DNA of 64,000 nucleotides from Streptomyces armeniacus. Lineage in GTDB: Bacteria > Actinomycetota > Actinomycetes > Streptomycetales > Streptomycetaceae. The number at the start of each line of letters is the position of its first letter. The first letter of the stretch is position 1. Both the position numbers and the translations under genes were made by a program. Below are positions 7,570 to 17,368 of this stretch, piece after piece. The stretch spans positions 1,040,369 to 1,104,368 of the forward strand of contig NZ_CP031320.1 of the NCBI RefSeq assembly GCF_003355155.1, read 5' to 3'. The notes under the pieces are model-generated. The model was not told the DNA's origin, did not search any database, and saw only the letters and a program-made list of their open reading frames with translations.

Positions 7570-8321
7570 CCTCCATCGCCGCACGCGTCGTCGACGCCGT
7601 CAAGGTCTACGGCAGCGGGGACACCGAAGTACGCGCGCTCGACGGCGTGTCCGTCGACTTCGCCGCCGGCCGCTTCACCGCCATCATGGGCCCCTCCGGG
7701 TCCGGCAAGTCCACGCTGATGCACTGCGCCGCCGGCCTGGACACCCTCACCTCGGGCGAGGCCCACATCGGCGGCACCGAGCTCGGCACGCTCAGCGACA
7801 AGCGGCTGACGCTGCTGCGCCGCGAGCGGGTCGGCTTCGTGTTCCAGGCGTTCAACCTGCTGCCCACGCTGACGGTTGCCGAGAACATCACGCTGCCCCA
7901 GGACCTCTCCGGCGTACGGGGCGACTCCGAGTGGACCGACTCTCTGATCGACGTCGTAGGGCTGCGCGACCGGCTGCACCACCGGCCGAGCGAACTGTCC
8001 GGCGGACAGCAGCAGCGCGTCGCCGTGGCCCGCGCGTTCGCGAGCCGCCCGGAGGTGGTCTTCGCGGACGAGCCGACGGGGAACCTCGACTCCCGCTCCG
8101 GCGAGGAGGTACTGCGGCTCCTGGGCCGCGCCGTACGGGAGACGGACCGCACCGTCGTGATGGTCACGCACGACCCGGTGGCCGCCGCACACGCCGACGA
8201 GGTCGTCTTCCTGGCGGACGGGCGGCTCGTCGACCGGATGGAGGCGCCCACCGCGGAGCGCGTCCTGGACCGGCTGAAGGCGTTCGACGGGCACCACCGT
8301 CAGCCGGAGGTGGCGACATGA
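7566..8321 (+). CDS. ABC transporter ATP-binding protein (MacB/LolD type)
   Basis: A 251-residue ATPase with Walker A GPSGSGKST, Q-loop in FVFQAFNLLP, signature LSGGQQQRVAVARA, Walker B VVFADEPTGNLD and switch histidine in VMVTHDP. The FNLLPTLTVAEN segment and the GNLDS motif mark the MacB/LolD/FtsE class, which works with large FtsX-type permeases. It overlaps the SHOCT gene and the permease gene by 4 bp each, giving a tight three-gene operon. Such systems act by mechanotransmission, in efflux of peptides or drugs or in cell-envelope work; the substrate is not indicated. Confidence 0.93.
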   Translation: MTSIAARVVDAVKVYGSGDTEVRALDGVSVDFAAGRFTAIMGPSGSGKSTLMHCAAGLDTLTSGEAHIGGTELGTLSDKRLTLLRRERVGFVFQAFNLLPTLTVAENITLPQDLSGVRGDSEWTDSLIDVVGLRDRLHHRPSELSGGQQQRVAVARAFASRPEVVFADEPTGNLDSRSGEEVLRLLGRAVRETDRTVVMVTHDPVAAAHADEVVFLADGRLVDRMEAPTAERVLDRLKAFDGHHRQPEVAT

Positions 8322-10894
8322 GCGGCACCCGCGCCTCCGTACGGATCAGCCTCGCGTCGCTGCGCACCCACAAGCGCCGGTTCGCCGGGACGTTCTCGGC
8401 GGTGCTGATCGGCGTGGCCTTCCTCGCCGGAACGCTCGTCATGGGGGACACGCTGCGCGCGAGCTTCGACACCATGTTCGGCAACGCCTCCAGCGGCACC
8501 GACTCGGTGGTCCGCAGCAGCGAGGCCATCACCACGGGGGACAACCCGCAGGGCGCCCGCGAACCCGTCGACACCCGGCTCGTGGACACCATCGAGAAGG
8601 TGCCCGGCGTCGCCGCGGCCGCCCCCAGCATCGAGGGCCCCGGCCAGATCGTCGGCTCCGACGGCGAACCGGTGGGCGGCGGCGGGCCGCCGACCATGGC
8701 GGGGAACTGGGTCACGGACCGGGAGCTCAACCCGTACGACCTGGCGGAGGGGCACGCACCGCGCGCGTCCGGCGAGATCGTGATCAACCGGGGCGCCGCC
8801 GAGAGCGGCGGCCTGGAGGTCGGCGACCGCACCACGCTGCGTACGCCCGAGCCGGTCGAGGTCGAGATCGTCGGCCTGGCCACCTTCGGCGGCGAGGACG
8901 GCATGGCCGAGACCACGTTCGCCGGGATGACGCGGGCCGACGCGGAGAAGTACCTCGCCACGGAGCCGGGACGCGCCGCCACGATCGACGTGCGGGCCGA
9001 ACCCGGCACCGGGCAGGAGGAGCTGACGAAGGCGCTCGCCGACCAACTCCCGCGCGGCGTCGAGGCGATCACCGGCGAGGCCGCCGCCGACGAGCAGCAG
9101 GAGAACACCTCCGGGGAGTTCCTCGGCCTGTTCACCACCCTGCTGCTGGTCTTCTCCGGCATCGCGCTGTTCGTCGCGACGTTCTCGATCCACAACACGT
9201 TCGCGATCGTCGTCGCCCAGCGCTCCCGCGAGAACGCCCTGATGCGCGCCCTGGGCGCGTCCCGCCGCCAGGTGCTCGGCTCCACCATGGTGGAGGCGGC
9301 GGTGGTGGGCACCCTCGCGTCGGCCGTCGGACTCGGCGGCGGGATCGCGATCGCGGCCGGGCTGCAGGCGCTGTTCCCGGCGATCGGATTCCCGTTCCCC
9401 GAGGGCGACTTGGTCATCAGCGCGATGTCCATGCTGCTGCCGCTTGTCATCGGCGTCCTCGTCACGCTCGGCTCGGCCGTGCTGCCCGCCGTACGCGCCG
9501 GCCGCACCGCGCCGCTCGCCGCACTGCGCGAGACCGCGGTGGAGTCGGCGGGCGCGTCCCGTACGCGCGCCGTCGCCGGCGCGGTGCTCGGCGCGGCGGG
9601 GGTGGTGCTCGCGGTGGCCGGGGCCGGCGGCACGGTGCTGCTGACCTCGCTGGGGGCCGTACTGGTGGTGGTCGCGTTCGTGGTGCTCGGACCGGTGGTG
9701 TCCTCGCTCGCCGTACGCGTCCTGGGCCGCCCCGTCGCACGGGCCCGCGGCATCTCGGGCGCCCTGGCGCAGCGCAACGCCCTGCGCAGCCCGAAGCGCA
9801 CCGCGGCCACCGCGACCGCGCTGATGATCGGGGTCGCCGTGGTGTCCCTGTTCACGGTCTTCGCGTCGTCGCTCAAGGCCACGATGGACGACACCGTCTC
9901 GCGCAACTTCGCCGGCGACGCCGCCGTCACCGCCTCCTCGGGCTTCGGCGGCCAGGGCCCCGGCGGCGCGGGGCTCAGCCCGCGGCTGGAACCGGCGGTC
10001 GAGAAGCTCCCCGAGGTGGAGACGGCGCTCGGGCTCGGCCGGGGCGTCGCCCGCATCGACGGCGGCGGCACCGAGCTGACCGTGACGGACCCGGCGCGGC
10101 TCGGCGGCGTACTCGACGTCGGCGAGGTGACGGGCTCGTTCGACGACTTCGGCACGCACGGCATCGCGGTCTCCGAGGAGAAGGCGGACGACAGGGGCTG
10201 GCGGGTCGGCTCCAGGGCCGAACTGGTCTTCGCCGACGGCGAGAAGCAGACGTTCACCGTACGGGCCCTCTACGATCAGCCGGAGCTGACGGGCGACTAC
10301 GTCATCACCCGCGAGGCCTGGGCCCCGCACCGTACGCAGGACGCCGACTGGCTCATGGTCGTGACCTACGCCGACGGCGTGCCGTCCGACCGGGCACAGG
10401 CCGCGGTCGAGCGGGCGGCGGAGCCGTACGGCAGCCCCGAGGTGCAGAGCAGGGACGAGTACGTCGAGACCTCTGCGAGCGGCATCGACATGATGCTCAG
10501 CCTGGTCTACGCCCTGCTCGCGCTGGCCGTGCTGATCGCGCTGCTCGGCATCGCCAACACCCTCACCCTCGCCGTCCACGAACGCACCCGCGAACTGGGC
10601 CTGCTGCGCTCGGTCGGCCAGACCCGGGCCCAGCTGCGGGCGATGGTCCGCTGGGAGTCCGTCCTCGTCGCCGCGTTCGGCACGGCCGGCGGGCTGGTGC
10701 TCGGCGGGTTCCTGAGCTGGGCGCTGGTGACGGCGGCGGACGCGCAGGCCGCCACGCCGTTCACGTTCGACGTGCCGCCGGTGCAGCTGACGCTGGTCGC
10801 GCTGGTGGGCGTGGCGGTCGGGCTGCTGGCCGGCTGGCGCCCCGCCCGCCGGGCCGCACGGCTGGACGTGCTCCGGGCCATCGCCACGGAGTGA
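8318..10894 (+). CDS. FtsX-family ABC transporter permease
   Basis: About 858 residues with two FtsX modules. An N-terminal helix near residue 25 is followed by a large extracytoplasmic MacB-like domain, then three helices around IALFVATFSIHNTFAIV, a central pair of helices, a second extracytoplasmic domain, and a final FtsX block with LLALAVLIALLGIANTLTLA. The repeated motif EN/ELGLLRSVGQTRAQ is the coupling helix that contacts the ATPase. The ATGA overlap with the upstream ATPase gene shows they form one transporter. Length agrees with two-FtsX actinobacterial permeases. Confidence 0.92.
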   Translation: MSGTRASVRISLASLRTHKRRFAGTFSAVLIGVAFLAGTLVMGDTLRASFDTMFGNASSGTDSVVRSSEAITTGDNPQGAREPVDTRLVDTIEKVPGVAAAAPSIEGPGQIVGSDGEPVGGGGPPTMAGNWVTDRELNPYDLAEGHAPRASGEIVINRGAAESGGLEVGDRTTLRTPEPVEVEIVGLATFGGEDGMAETTFAGMTRADAEKYLATEPGRAATIDVRAEPGTGQEELTKALADQLPRGVEAITGEAAADEQQENTSGEFLGLFTTLLLVFSGIALFVATFSIHNTFAIVVAQRSRENALMRALGASRRQVLGSTMVEAAVVGTLASAVGLGGGIAIAAGLQALFPAIGFPFPEGDLVISAMSMLLPLVIGVLVTLGSAVLPAVRAGRTAPLAALRETAVESAGASRTRAVAGAVLGAAGVVLAVAGAGGTVLLTSLGAVLVVVAFVVLGPVVSSLAVRVLGRPVARARGISGALAQRNALRSPKRTAATATALMIGVAVVSLFTVFASSLKATMDDTVSRNFAGDAAVTASSGFGGQGPGGAGLSPRLEPAVEKLPEVETALGLGRGVARIDGGGTELTVTDPARLGGVLDVGEVTGSFDDFGTHGIAVSEEKADDRGWRVGSRAELVFADGEKQTFTVRALYDQPELTGDYVITREAWAPHRTQDADWLMVVTYADGVPSDRAQAAVERAAEPYGSPEVQSRDEYVETSASGIDMMLSLVYALLALAVLIALLGIANTLTLAVHERTRELGLLRSVGQTRAQLRAMVRWESVLVAAFGTAGGLVLGGFLSWALVTAADAQAATPFTFDVPPVQLTLVALVGVAVGLLAGWRPARRAARLDVLRAIATE

Positions 10895-10897
10895 CCC

Positions 10898-10919
10898 GCG
10901 CGCGCCGTCCGGCGCGCGC
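10898..10919. terminator. Stem-loop between convergent genes
   Basis: GCGCGCGCC and GGCGCGCGC form a perfect 9-bp stem with a GTCC loop, 4 bp after the permease stop and before the end of the convergent ATPase gene. There is no T-run on either side, as is usual in Streptomyces. Confidence 0.65.
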
Positions 10920-10954
10920 ACCCGGACCGTACGCCGCAGGCTGCCCCGCAGACC

Positions 10955-11557
10955 CTAGGCGTGCGAGGCGCGGGGCCGCTGTTCCACGGGGGCGGCGGCC
11001 CCGTCGTCGTCCGCGAGCAGCGGCGCGGACGCGGCGGCCGGGGCAGCGGCGGCAGCCGCGGCGGCCGGAGCAGGCGGGGCGGACGCACCCGACGGGGCAG
11101 CCGCGGTGGACGCGGCGGGGGCCGCCGGCCGCACCGTACGGGAGGTGGTGAACGGCGCGGGCAGCGTGAACCACACGACCTTGCCCGAGCCGTCCTGCCG
11201 CGCGTGCACGCCCCAGCTCTCGCTGACGGCGGCCACCAGCGCGAGCCCGCGCCCGTCGGTGGCGAGCGCCCCCGACTCGCGCAGCCGGGGGAGGTTCGGG
11301 TCCTGGTCGCGTACGGACACCGTCAGCCGGTCCCACAGGAAGACCAGTTCCACGGTGCAGTGCTTGTCGGGGCCCGCGTGCTCGTGGACATTCGCCAGCA
11401 GCTCGGTCATTCCGAGCGCGGCCCGGTCGATGAGCGGATGGAGATGCCAGTACCGCAGCTGGGCGGAGACGATGCGGCGGACCTGGCCGATGCGCGAGGG
11501 CAGCGCCTGGAACTCGACCGCGCAGTGCCTGCTCGGGGTGGTGGTTCGACTGATCAC
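10955..11557 (-). CDS. RsbW-like ATP-binding protein (anti-sigma kinase family)
   Basis: A 200-residue protein. Residues 1-125 are a GHKL ATPase domain of the type found in actinobacterial RsbW-like proteins, with N-box MTELLANVHEHA and G-box DGRGLALVAAVSESWG. The last 70 residues are Ala/Pro-rich and probably disordered. These proteins usually act as anti-sigma or regulatory kinases; no partner sigma factor or anti-anti-sigma gene is nearby. Start GTG 11557 is chosen because AGGGAG lies eight bases upstream; longer readings lack such a site. Confidence 0.8.
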   Translation of the reverse strand: MISRTTTPSRHCAVEFQALPSRIGQVRRIVSAQLRYWHLHPLIDRAALGMTELLANVHEHAGPDKHCTVELVFLWDRLTVSVRDQDPNLPRLRESGALATDGRGLALVAAVSESWGVHARQDGSGKVVWFTLPAPFTTSRTVRPAAPAASTAAAPSGASAPPAPAAAAAAAAPAAASAPLLADDDGAAAPVEQRPRASHA

Positions 11558-11702
11558 GGCTGCGACTCCCTGGGAAGGGCCCGGGCGGGCGGAAAGCGGA
11601 TCGCATGTGATGCGCGTCACAAACCCCAGGGTGCGGGCACCGTCACCGCACTGCAACTCGGACGCCGGGACGACCCGGCGCCCCGCGGACCCGGCGCGCG
11701 CC

Positions 11703-12017
11703 TCAGCGCCCCAGTACGCCCCGCTCTGCCGCCGCCTTGGCGCGGGCCGTACGCACCGCGCTGACCAGGCCCTCCCGGTGCCCGAGGCCCAGGCGGAGCA
11801 GATACCGGGTGCCGTTGACGGTCGCCACGGCCCGCCGCCGCGCGCCGTACCAGCCGCTGATCCGCACCTTCTCCAGCGGCGCGCTGTCGATCTCGCGCCC
11901 GTAGCTGGTCAGCAGCTCCAGCCTGCCGTCCCGGATGAGGACCCTCCCGGCCCGGGTGAGTGACCGCAGCATCCGCTCGATCCGCACGCCACCGGCATCG
12001 AAGTCCGTGTCCGCCAT
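11703..12017 (-). CDS. Conserved hypothetical protein, 104 residues
   Basis: A small soluble protein opening MADTDFDAGGVRIERMLRSL with alternating basic and hydrophobic stretches and a segment GWYGARRRAVATVNGTRYLL that looks like a beta-hairpin. It resembles uncharacterised Streptomyces proteins; no domain is recognised. ATG 12017 has GGAGGG nine bases upstream. The 141-bp gap to the divergent cysteine-synthase-like gene carries a 14-bp perfect palindrome at 12056-12069. Confidence 0.7.
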   Translation of the reverse strand: MADTDFDAGGVRIERMLRSLTRAGRVLIRDGRLELLTSYGREIDSAPLEKVRISGWYGARRRAVATVNGTRYLLRLGLGHREGLVSAVRTARAKAAAERGVLGR

Positions 12018-12146
12018 GCCGCACCGCCCTCCGCGTGAACCATCGCAGCCGGTGTCACCCGGCCGGGTGCACCACACCCTGTTCGCAGTGTGCCGCGCAT
12101 CCGGCGCCTCCACCAGTGCGGGTCCGGTGCGGCTCTGACGCGGCTC

Positions 12147-12152
12147 TATGAT
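12147..12152 (+). promoter_or_regulatory. Leaderless-type -10 box of the cysteine-synthase-like gene
   Basis: TATGAT, a near-perfect -10, six bases before GTG 12159. It fixes this GTG as the start rather than codons further upstream. Confidence 0.65.
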
Positions 12153-12158
12153 CGGCGG

Positions 12159-13268
12159 GTGACCAGCGCATCCGCCACCGGCGACGTCGACCGCAGCGAC
12201 CCCGGCTACCGCGACTGGCTGAAGGAGGCCGTCCGCAAGGTCCAGGCGGACAACCAGCGCAGCGCCGACACGCATCTGCTGAGCTTCCCGCTGCCGGAGC
12301 GGTGGGGCATCGACCTGTATCTGAAGGACGAGTCCACGCACCCCACCGGCAGCCTCAAGCACCGGCTGGCCCGCTCGCTGTTCCTCTACGGCCTGTGCAA
12401 CGGCTGGATCCGCAAGGACCGGCCGGTCATCGAGGCGTCCAGCGGCTCGACGGCCGTGTCCGAGGCGTATTTCGCGAAGCTGATCGGCGTCCCCTTCATC
12501 GCGGTGATGCCGCGCACGACCAGCAGCGAGAAGACACGACTGATCGAGTTCCACGGCGGCCGGTGCCATCTGGTGGACGATCCGCGCACCGTGTACGACG
12601 TGTCGGCTGCCCTCGCGGTGGAGACCGGCGGCCACTACATGGACCAGTTCACCTACGCCGAGCGTGCCACCGACTGGCGCGGCAACAACAACATCGCCGA
12701 GTCGATCCACCACCAGTTGCGGCTCGAGCGCTATCCGGAGCCCGCCTGGATCGTCGCCACCGCGGGCACCGGCGGCACCTCGGCGACCCTCGCCCGCTAC
12801 GTCCACTACATGCAGTACGACACCCGGATCTGCGTCGCCGACCCCGAGAACTCCTGCTTCTTCGACGGCTGGGTACGCGGCGACCCCGGCGCGTCCAGCG
12901 ACTGCGGATCCCGTATCGAAGGCATCGGCCGGCCCCGTATGGAGCCCAGCTTCGTACCGGGCGCCATCGACCGCATGATGAAGGTGCCCGACGCCGCGTC
13001 CGTGGCGTCCGTACGGGCGCTGGAGCGGGCCATCGGGCGGAAGGCCGGCGGCTCGACCGGCACGGGGCTGTGGAGCGCGCTGCGGATCGTCGCGGAGATG
13101 GTCGCGGAGGGCCGCGTGGGCTCGGTCGTCACGCTGTTGTGCGACCCCGGCGACCGCTACCTCGACAAGTACTACTCCGACGCGTGGCTCGCCGAACAGG
13201 GCCTGGACATCGCGCCGTACGCGGCGGCCATCGACACGTTCCTCACCGAGGGCGTCTGGCCGGACTGA
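12159..13268 (+). CDS. PLP-dependent cysteine-synthase-family protein
   Basis: A 369-residue fold-type II PLP enzyme. The Schiff-base lysine is in [13 protein letters not shown], the substrate-binding loop in [17 protein letters not shown], and the phosphate-binding glycine loop in [15 protein letters not shown]. It is longer than CysK/CysM (about 310 residues) and belongs to the actinobacterial branch whose member in mycobacteria is often called Cds1, a cysteine desulfhydrase. Either cysteine synthesis or H2S-forming cysteine breakdown is possible. No sulfur genes adjoin it. Confidence 0.85.
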   Translation: MTSASATGDVDRSDPGYRDWLKEAVRKVQADNQRSADTHLLSFPLPERWGIDLYLKDESTHPTGSLKHRLARSLFLYGLCNGWIRKDRPVIEASSGSTAVSEAYFAKLIGVPFIAVMPRTTSSEKTRLIEFHGGRCHLVDDPRTVYDVSAALAVETGGHYMDQFTYAERATDWRGNNNIAESIHHQLRLERYPEPAWIVATAGTGGTSATLARYVHYMQYDTRICVADPENSCFFDGWVRGDPGASSDCGSRIEGIGRPRMEPSFVPGAIDRMMKVPDAASVASVRALERAIGRKAGGSTGTGLWSALRIVAEMVAEGRVGSVVTLLCDPGDRYLDKYYSDAWLAEQGLDIAPYAAAIDTFLTEGVWPD

Positions 13269-13294
13269 CGCGGCTCCGGCCCGTACGTACGGGA

Positions 13295-13765
13295 TCAGCC
13301 GCCGGCCGCGAGCCGCCCGTCCAGTGTGCGCACCGCGCCGCGGAAGGCGCGCCGCAGCCCGGGGCCGAGCAGCCGCGCCACCGCGCGGCACGGCGCGGTG
13401 CCGTCCAGCGCGAAGGTGTACTGCACCCGGGTGCCGGTGCCGGACGGCTCCAGCCGCCAGTCCTCCAGGAGGGCGCGTACGCCGGGGGCGTTGGTCTCGT
13501 CGGAGCGGTACGAATACCGCTCCGGGCGGCTCGTGATGACCGTCTCCAGGAACCGCCCGCCGCCCCGGAGGTGGATCATCCGCTGCTCGCCGCCCTCCAG
13601 CGGCCGGGCGCCGGTCACACCCGGGTACCACTCGGGCCACGTGTCCACCTCGGAGAGGGCGTCGAACAGCGCCTCCGGCGACGCCCGCGCCTCCTCGCGG
13701 AACACGAGGCGCACCGGCGCCGTCTCGGCGAACTCCAGCTCCACGGAACGCAGTCGGTTCGGCAT
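13295..13765 (-). CDS. SRPBCC (START-like) family protein
   Basis: A 156-residue protein with the helix-grip fold pattern: FREEARASPEALFDALSEVDTWPEWYPGV at the start, beta strands in the middle, and a long C-terminal helix (APCRAVARLLGPGLRRAFRGAV). These proteins bind hydrophobic ligands in a central cavity; the ligand here is unknown. The ATG at 13765 has a run of five G about nine bases upstream. It converges on the cysteine-synthase-like gene with a 26-bp gap. Confidence 0.82.
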   Translation of the reverse strand: MPNRLRSVELEFAETAPVRLVFREEARASPEALFDALSEVDTWPEWYPGVTGARPLEGGEQRMIHLRGGGRFLETVITSRPERYSYRSDETNAPGVRALLEDWRLEPSGTGTRVQYTFALDGTAPCRAVARLLGPGLRRAFRGAVRTLDGRLAAGG

Positions 13766-13833
13766 CGGCGCAACCCCCTGGGCAGAGACGGCACTTGGCG
13801 CGGAACAGCCGGAACAGCCTAGACCGCCGCCGT

Positions 13834-14730
13834 TCAGTCCGACGCGGCGGGCTCCTCCGCGGCGGCGTCCTCGCCCGCACCCGCGCTCGCCTCCGCGCTC
13901 CCGTCCGCGGTGTCGCCCGCGACGATCAGGCCCGGCAGCTGCTCGTTGATCTCCGCGCGCGCGGCGCCGGACAGACCGCCGTCCGTCACCAGGGTGTCCA
14001 CCTGCTCCAGCGCCGCGAACGAACTCAGCCCCACCGTGCCCCACTTGGTGTGGTCCGCGACCACCACCACGCGCCGGGCGGCGCCCACGAAACGCCGGTT
14101 GGTCTCGGCCTCCGCCAGGTTCGGCGTGGACAGCCCCGCCTCGACCGATATGCCGTGCACCCCGAGGAAGAGCACGTCGAAGTGGAGCGAACGGATCGCC
14201 GCGTCCGCGACCGGGCCCACCAGCGAGTCCGAGGGCGTACGCACCCCGCCGGTCAGCACCACCGTCGCCGCGCCGGGCCGTATGGTCCGCGCGTCGCCCG
14301 CGGCGCGCTGCGCGGAGTGGAACACGTCCGCCACACGCACCGAGTTGGTCACCACCGTCAGGTCCGGCACGTCGAGCAGATGCCGCGCCAGCGCGAACGT
14401 CGTCGTGCCGCCCGACAGCGCGATCGCGCTGCCCGGCACGGCCATCGCCGCGGCAGCCCGCGCGATCTCCTCCTTCGCGGTCAGCTCCAGCGACGACTTC
14501 ACCTCGAAGCCCGGCTCGTGCGTGCTCGCCTCCGCGACCGGCACCGCGCCGCCGTGCACCTTCTCCAGCGCGCCCTGCCGCGCCAAGGCGTCCAGGTCGC
14601 GGCGGACCGTCATGTCGGAGACCATGAGCCGCCGGGTGAGCTCGTTGACGCGGACGCCGCCGCGCCGCCGGACCTCGTCCAGAATCAGCGCGCGCCGCTG
14701 CTCCGCGAGGAGGTTCTGGTTGTCGCCCAC
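13834..14730 (-). CDS. DeoR/GlpR-family transcriptional regulator
   Basis: A 298-residue repressor. The N-terminal DeoR helix-turn-helix is RRGGVRVNELTRRLMVSDMTVRRDL followed by the family stretch EKVHGGAV. The C-terminal sugar-phosphate sensor has ALSGGTTTFALARHL, LTVVTNSVRVAD and the late VVVVADHTKWG. Such proteins repress sugar or polyol genes until bound by a phosphorylated sugar. No sugar operon is adjacent, so its targets are elsewhere. GTG 14730 has GGAAGG five bases upstream. Confidence 0.9.
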   Translation of the reverse strand: MGDNQNLLAEQRRALILDEVRRRGGVRVNELTRRLMVSDMTVRRDLDALARQGALEKVHGGAVPVAEASTHEPGFEVKSSLELTAKEEIARAAAAMAVPGSAIALSGGTTTFALARHLLDVPDLTVVTNSVRVADVFHSAQRAAGDARTIRPGAATVVLTGGVRTPSDSLVGPVADAAIRSLHFDVLFLGVHGISVEAGLSTPNLAEAETNRRFVGAARRVVVVADHTKWGTVGLSSFAALEQVDTLVTDGGLSGAARAEINEQLPGLIVAGDTADGSAEASAGAGEDAAAEEPAASD

Positions 14731-14920
14731 CGCGCCTTCCGTCCCTTCGTCACCCTGCTCGATCCGGCCGTACGCCCGTGCTCATCCTCCCATGAGCGTC
14801 CGTCAGCCGCTCGAGTGAAGATTTCGGGTCGTCTTGGCGGAGGTGGGCTGCGCCCGGCACAGTCCGAGGTGGATGCTGGTGCGCGGCCGGAGGGGTTTTC
14901 GGGGGTACGGGGGAGACGCG

Positions 14921-17368
14921 ATGCGCGCTGTCGGGGCGGAAGCGGCGGACGGAAGCACGGGCGGAACGGCGGGCGGAAGCGCCGGCGGAGCGGACGAGGC
15001 GGGACGGGACCGGCCCAGCGGGCTGGCCCTGGAACTGCTCGTGCACGGGGTGGGCGGCACCACCCCCGAGGAGATGCTGGGCGATCCGCGTACGGAGCGC
15101 GTCAGCGGCGACGACACCGCCGCCGTCCACCGGCGCGGCGACGACGTGGGCGGCGAGGAGCGGCCCGAGGAGTACACGGACCGGCCGATCCCGGAGGCGT
15201 ACTGCTGGTCCAACCTCACCTCCGGCAACAGCGCCCGCGCCCTCTGGCTGATCCTGCTGCCGTTCATGGTCGCCAACCTCGCGCACTGGATGCGCCCCGC
15301 CGCCGACCCCCGCCGCCCCGCCGTACGGACACACGGCGTGCTGGTGCGGCTGGTCTCGCTCAGCCTCACCGTGCTGCTGACCGCCGCCGCCTGCCAGGTG
15401 GCGCTCGACCTGGTCGCCTGGCAGTGCGCCGGAACGCCGGAGTGCTCCGCGGAGCGCGACTGGCTCGGCTTCATGGCGGTCGACGCGGGCGGCAGCGGCG
15501 GCTGGTGGAGCCAGCCGGGACGGCGGCTCGCGCTGGCCGCGCTGGTGCCCACCGCGCTGACGGTGCTGCTGTGGTGGCTCTCGCACCGCACGTGGAGCGC
15601 GTACGAGTCGCAGCCCCCGTGGCGCCGCCCGGTCGCCGAGGACGAGCCGGAGGGCGCCGAGCGTCCCGCGCTGTGCCTGCCCGGCTTCTGGTACGGGCGG
15701 CGCCACGTCGCCCGGCTGCGTGCCGCGCACACGGCCGCCGGATTCCTCACCGTGGCCGCCGCGATCAGCGCCGCGGCCGGCCGCTTCGACCGCGGGCCCG
15801 GGGGCGCCGCCGCGCTGGAGGCGCTGGGCTGGGCCGTCGCCGCGCTGATCGCGGCCGGCGCCTGCTGGACCGTCTACGCGGTCTGCCGCCGGGGCCGCAA
15901 GGAACGGGTGGCGGACGACTCCCTCGACACGCTCACCGTACGGCTGCTGCCCGGCGCCGCCGCCGGCGTCCTCGCGCTCGCCGTGCTGCACGCCGCCTGG
16001 TCGCGCCCGGAGTGGCGCAGCGGCGGACAGCTGCCCGGCGACGAGACGTTCGCGGTCCTCGCCGTCGCGCAGGGCGTGCTGATCGTCGCCCTCGCCGCCA
16101 TCGGCGTCCTGCTGCACCGGGCGGCCCGTGTCGCGCGTACGGCGCTGGCCGGACTGGCCGCCGCCTCGGTGGCGATGCTCGCGTGCGCGCTGGGCGGCGT
16201 GATGTCCGGCGGGGTGACGAAGTGGGTGTCCGACTGGCTGGACGGCTCGATCGCCGGGCCGCCGACCGTGCTCACCTGGCAGTCGTCGGCGATCCCCGTG
16301 CTGCTGGGCGTCGTACTGGTGCTGCTGTTCTCGTTCCTCCTCCAGGTGCGGCGGCACGGCTCCCGGCTGGCCGGCCAGGTGCACGAGGGGTACCGCGCCG
16401 AGCGTGCGGAGCGCGACGAGTCCCGCTCGCGGCGCATCGCGAGCTCCATCGCGCGTGCCGCCGTCACCGACTCGGCGCCGCTGCTCGTCGGCCTGATCGC
16501 CGCCGTCACGCTGCTGCTGGGCGCCGCGGCGGTGCTCGGCACGTGGCTCACCGGCGAGGTTCCCGGCACGGCCGCCGACGGCGCCCCGGACATCGTCGAC
16601 GGCTTCGCCGACACCGTCCAGACGCTGGGCTCCTGGCTCGTCGGCTTCGGCTTCCTGCTGCTCCTCACCATGGGCCGGCGCGCCTACCGCGACGCGTCCG
16701 CCCGGCGCACCATCGGCATCCTCTGGGACGTCGGCACGTTCTGGCCGCGCGCCGCGCACCCCTTCGCGCCGCCGTGCTACGCCGAGCGGGCCGTGCCGGA
16801 CCTGGTGTGGCGCATGGCGACCTGGACGCAGGAGCGGCCGGGCGGGCGGCTCGTCATCTCCGGGCACTCGCAGGGCAGCGTCCTCGCGGCCGCCGCCGTG
16901 TGGCAGCTCGACCCGGTCACCCGCCGGCACGTCGCCCTGCTCACGTACGGATCGCCGCTGGAGCGGCTCTACGGCCGCTGGTTCCCCGCCTACTTCGGCC
17001 CCCGCGAACTCGGCTCCCTGCACCGCGAGCTGGACTGCTGGCGCAACCTGTGGCGGCTCACCGACCCCATCGGCGGCCCCGTACGGCTCCCCGCCGACAC
17101 GGACCCGGACGTCGACCGGGGCCCGCTGCTCGACCCGCTGGCGTACGGCCGCACCGCCGAACAGCCGCTGCCCGCGCCGATCCTGGGGCACAGCGACTAT
17201 CAGGCCGACCCCGCGTTCGACGAGGAGCGGGACGGGCTGCTGGCGCGCCTGCGCAGGGGGCGGCTCCCGGCGCAGCAGGGCGCTGTGCCTCAGGCGGGGG
17301 ACCGGCCCGTGGCTCAGGCGGAGGCGCAGACGGGGGCTCAGGCCGGGCCGGGCAAGTCCTCGCCGTAG
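14921..17368 (+). CDS. Large multi-pass membrane protein with split alpha/beta-hydrolase motifs
   Basis: About 815 residues. An early soluble segment has LELLVHGVGGTTPEEMLGDP near residues 37-57. Eight to ten hydrophobic helices follow (about 80-600). The C-terminal part has VISGHSQGSVLAAAAVW near residue 647, a GxSxG nucleophile elbow, and a later ILGHSDYQADP that could supply the histidine. It therefore looks like a hydrolase fold whose N-terminal HG element is separated from its nucleophile by an inserted membrane domain. I do not know a named family. ATG 14921 is chosen for the GGGGGAG site upstream. Its last 31 bp overlap the convergent beta-helix/AAA gene. Confidence 0.75.
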   Translation: MRAVGAEAADGSTGGTAGGSAGGADEAGRDRPSGLALELLVHGVGGTTPEEMLGDPRTERVSGDDTAAVHRRGDDVGGEERPEEYTDRPIPEAYCWSNLTSGNSARALWLILLPFMVANLAHWMRPAADPRRPAVRTHGVLVRLVSLSLTVLLTAAACQVALDLVAWQCAGTPECSAERDWLGFMAVDAGGSGGWWSQPGRRLALAALVPTALTVLLWWLSHRTWSAYESQPPWRRPVAEDEPEGAERPALCLPGFWYGRRHVARLRAAHTAAGFLTVAAAISAAAGRFDRGPGGAAALEALGWAVAALIAAGACWTVYAVCRRGRKERVADDSLDTLTVRLLPGAAAGVLALAVLHAAWSRPEWRSGGQLPGDETFAVLAVAQGVLIVALAAIGVLLHRAARVARTALAGLAAASVAMLACALGGVMSGGVTKWVSDWLDGSIAGPPTVLTWQSSAIPVLLGVVLVLLFSFLLQVRRHGSRLAGQVHEGYRAERAERDESRSRRIASSIARAAVTDSAPLLVGLIAAVTLLLGAAAVLGTWLTGEVPGTAADGAPDIVDGFADTVQTLGSWLVGFGFLLLLTMGRRAYRDASARRTIGILWDVGTFWPRAAHPFAPPCYAERAVPDLVWRMATWTQERPGGRLVISGHSQGSVLAAAAVWQLDPVTRRHVALLTYGSPLERLYGRWFPAYFGPRELGSLHRELDCWRNLWRLTDPIGGPVRLPADTDPDVDRGPLLDPLAYGRTAEQPLPAPILGHSDYQADPAFDEERDGLLARLRRGRLPAQQGAVPQAGDRPVAQAEAQTGAQAGPGKSSP

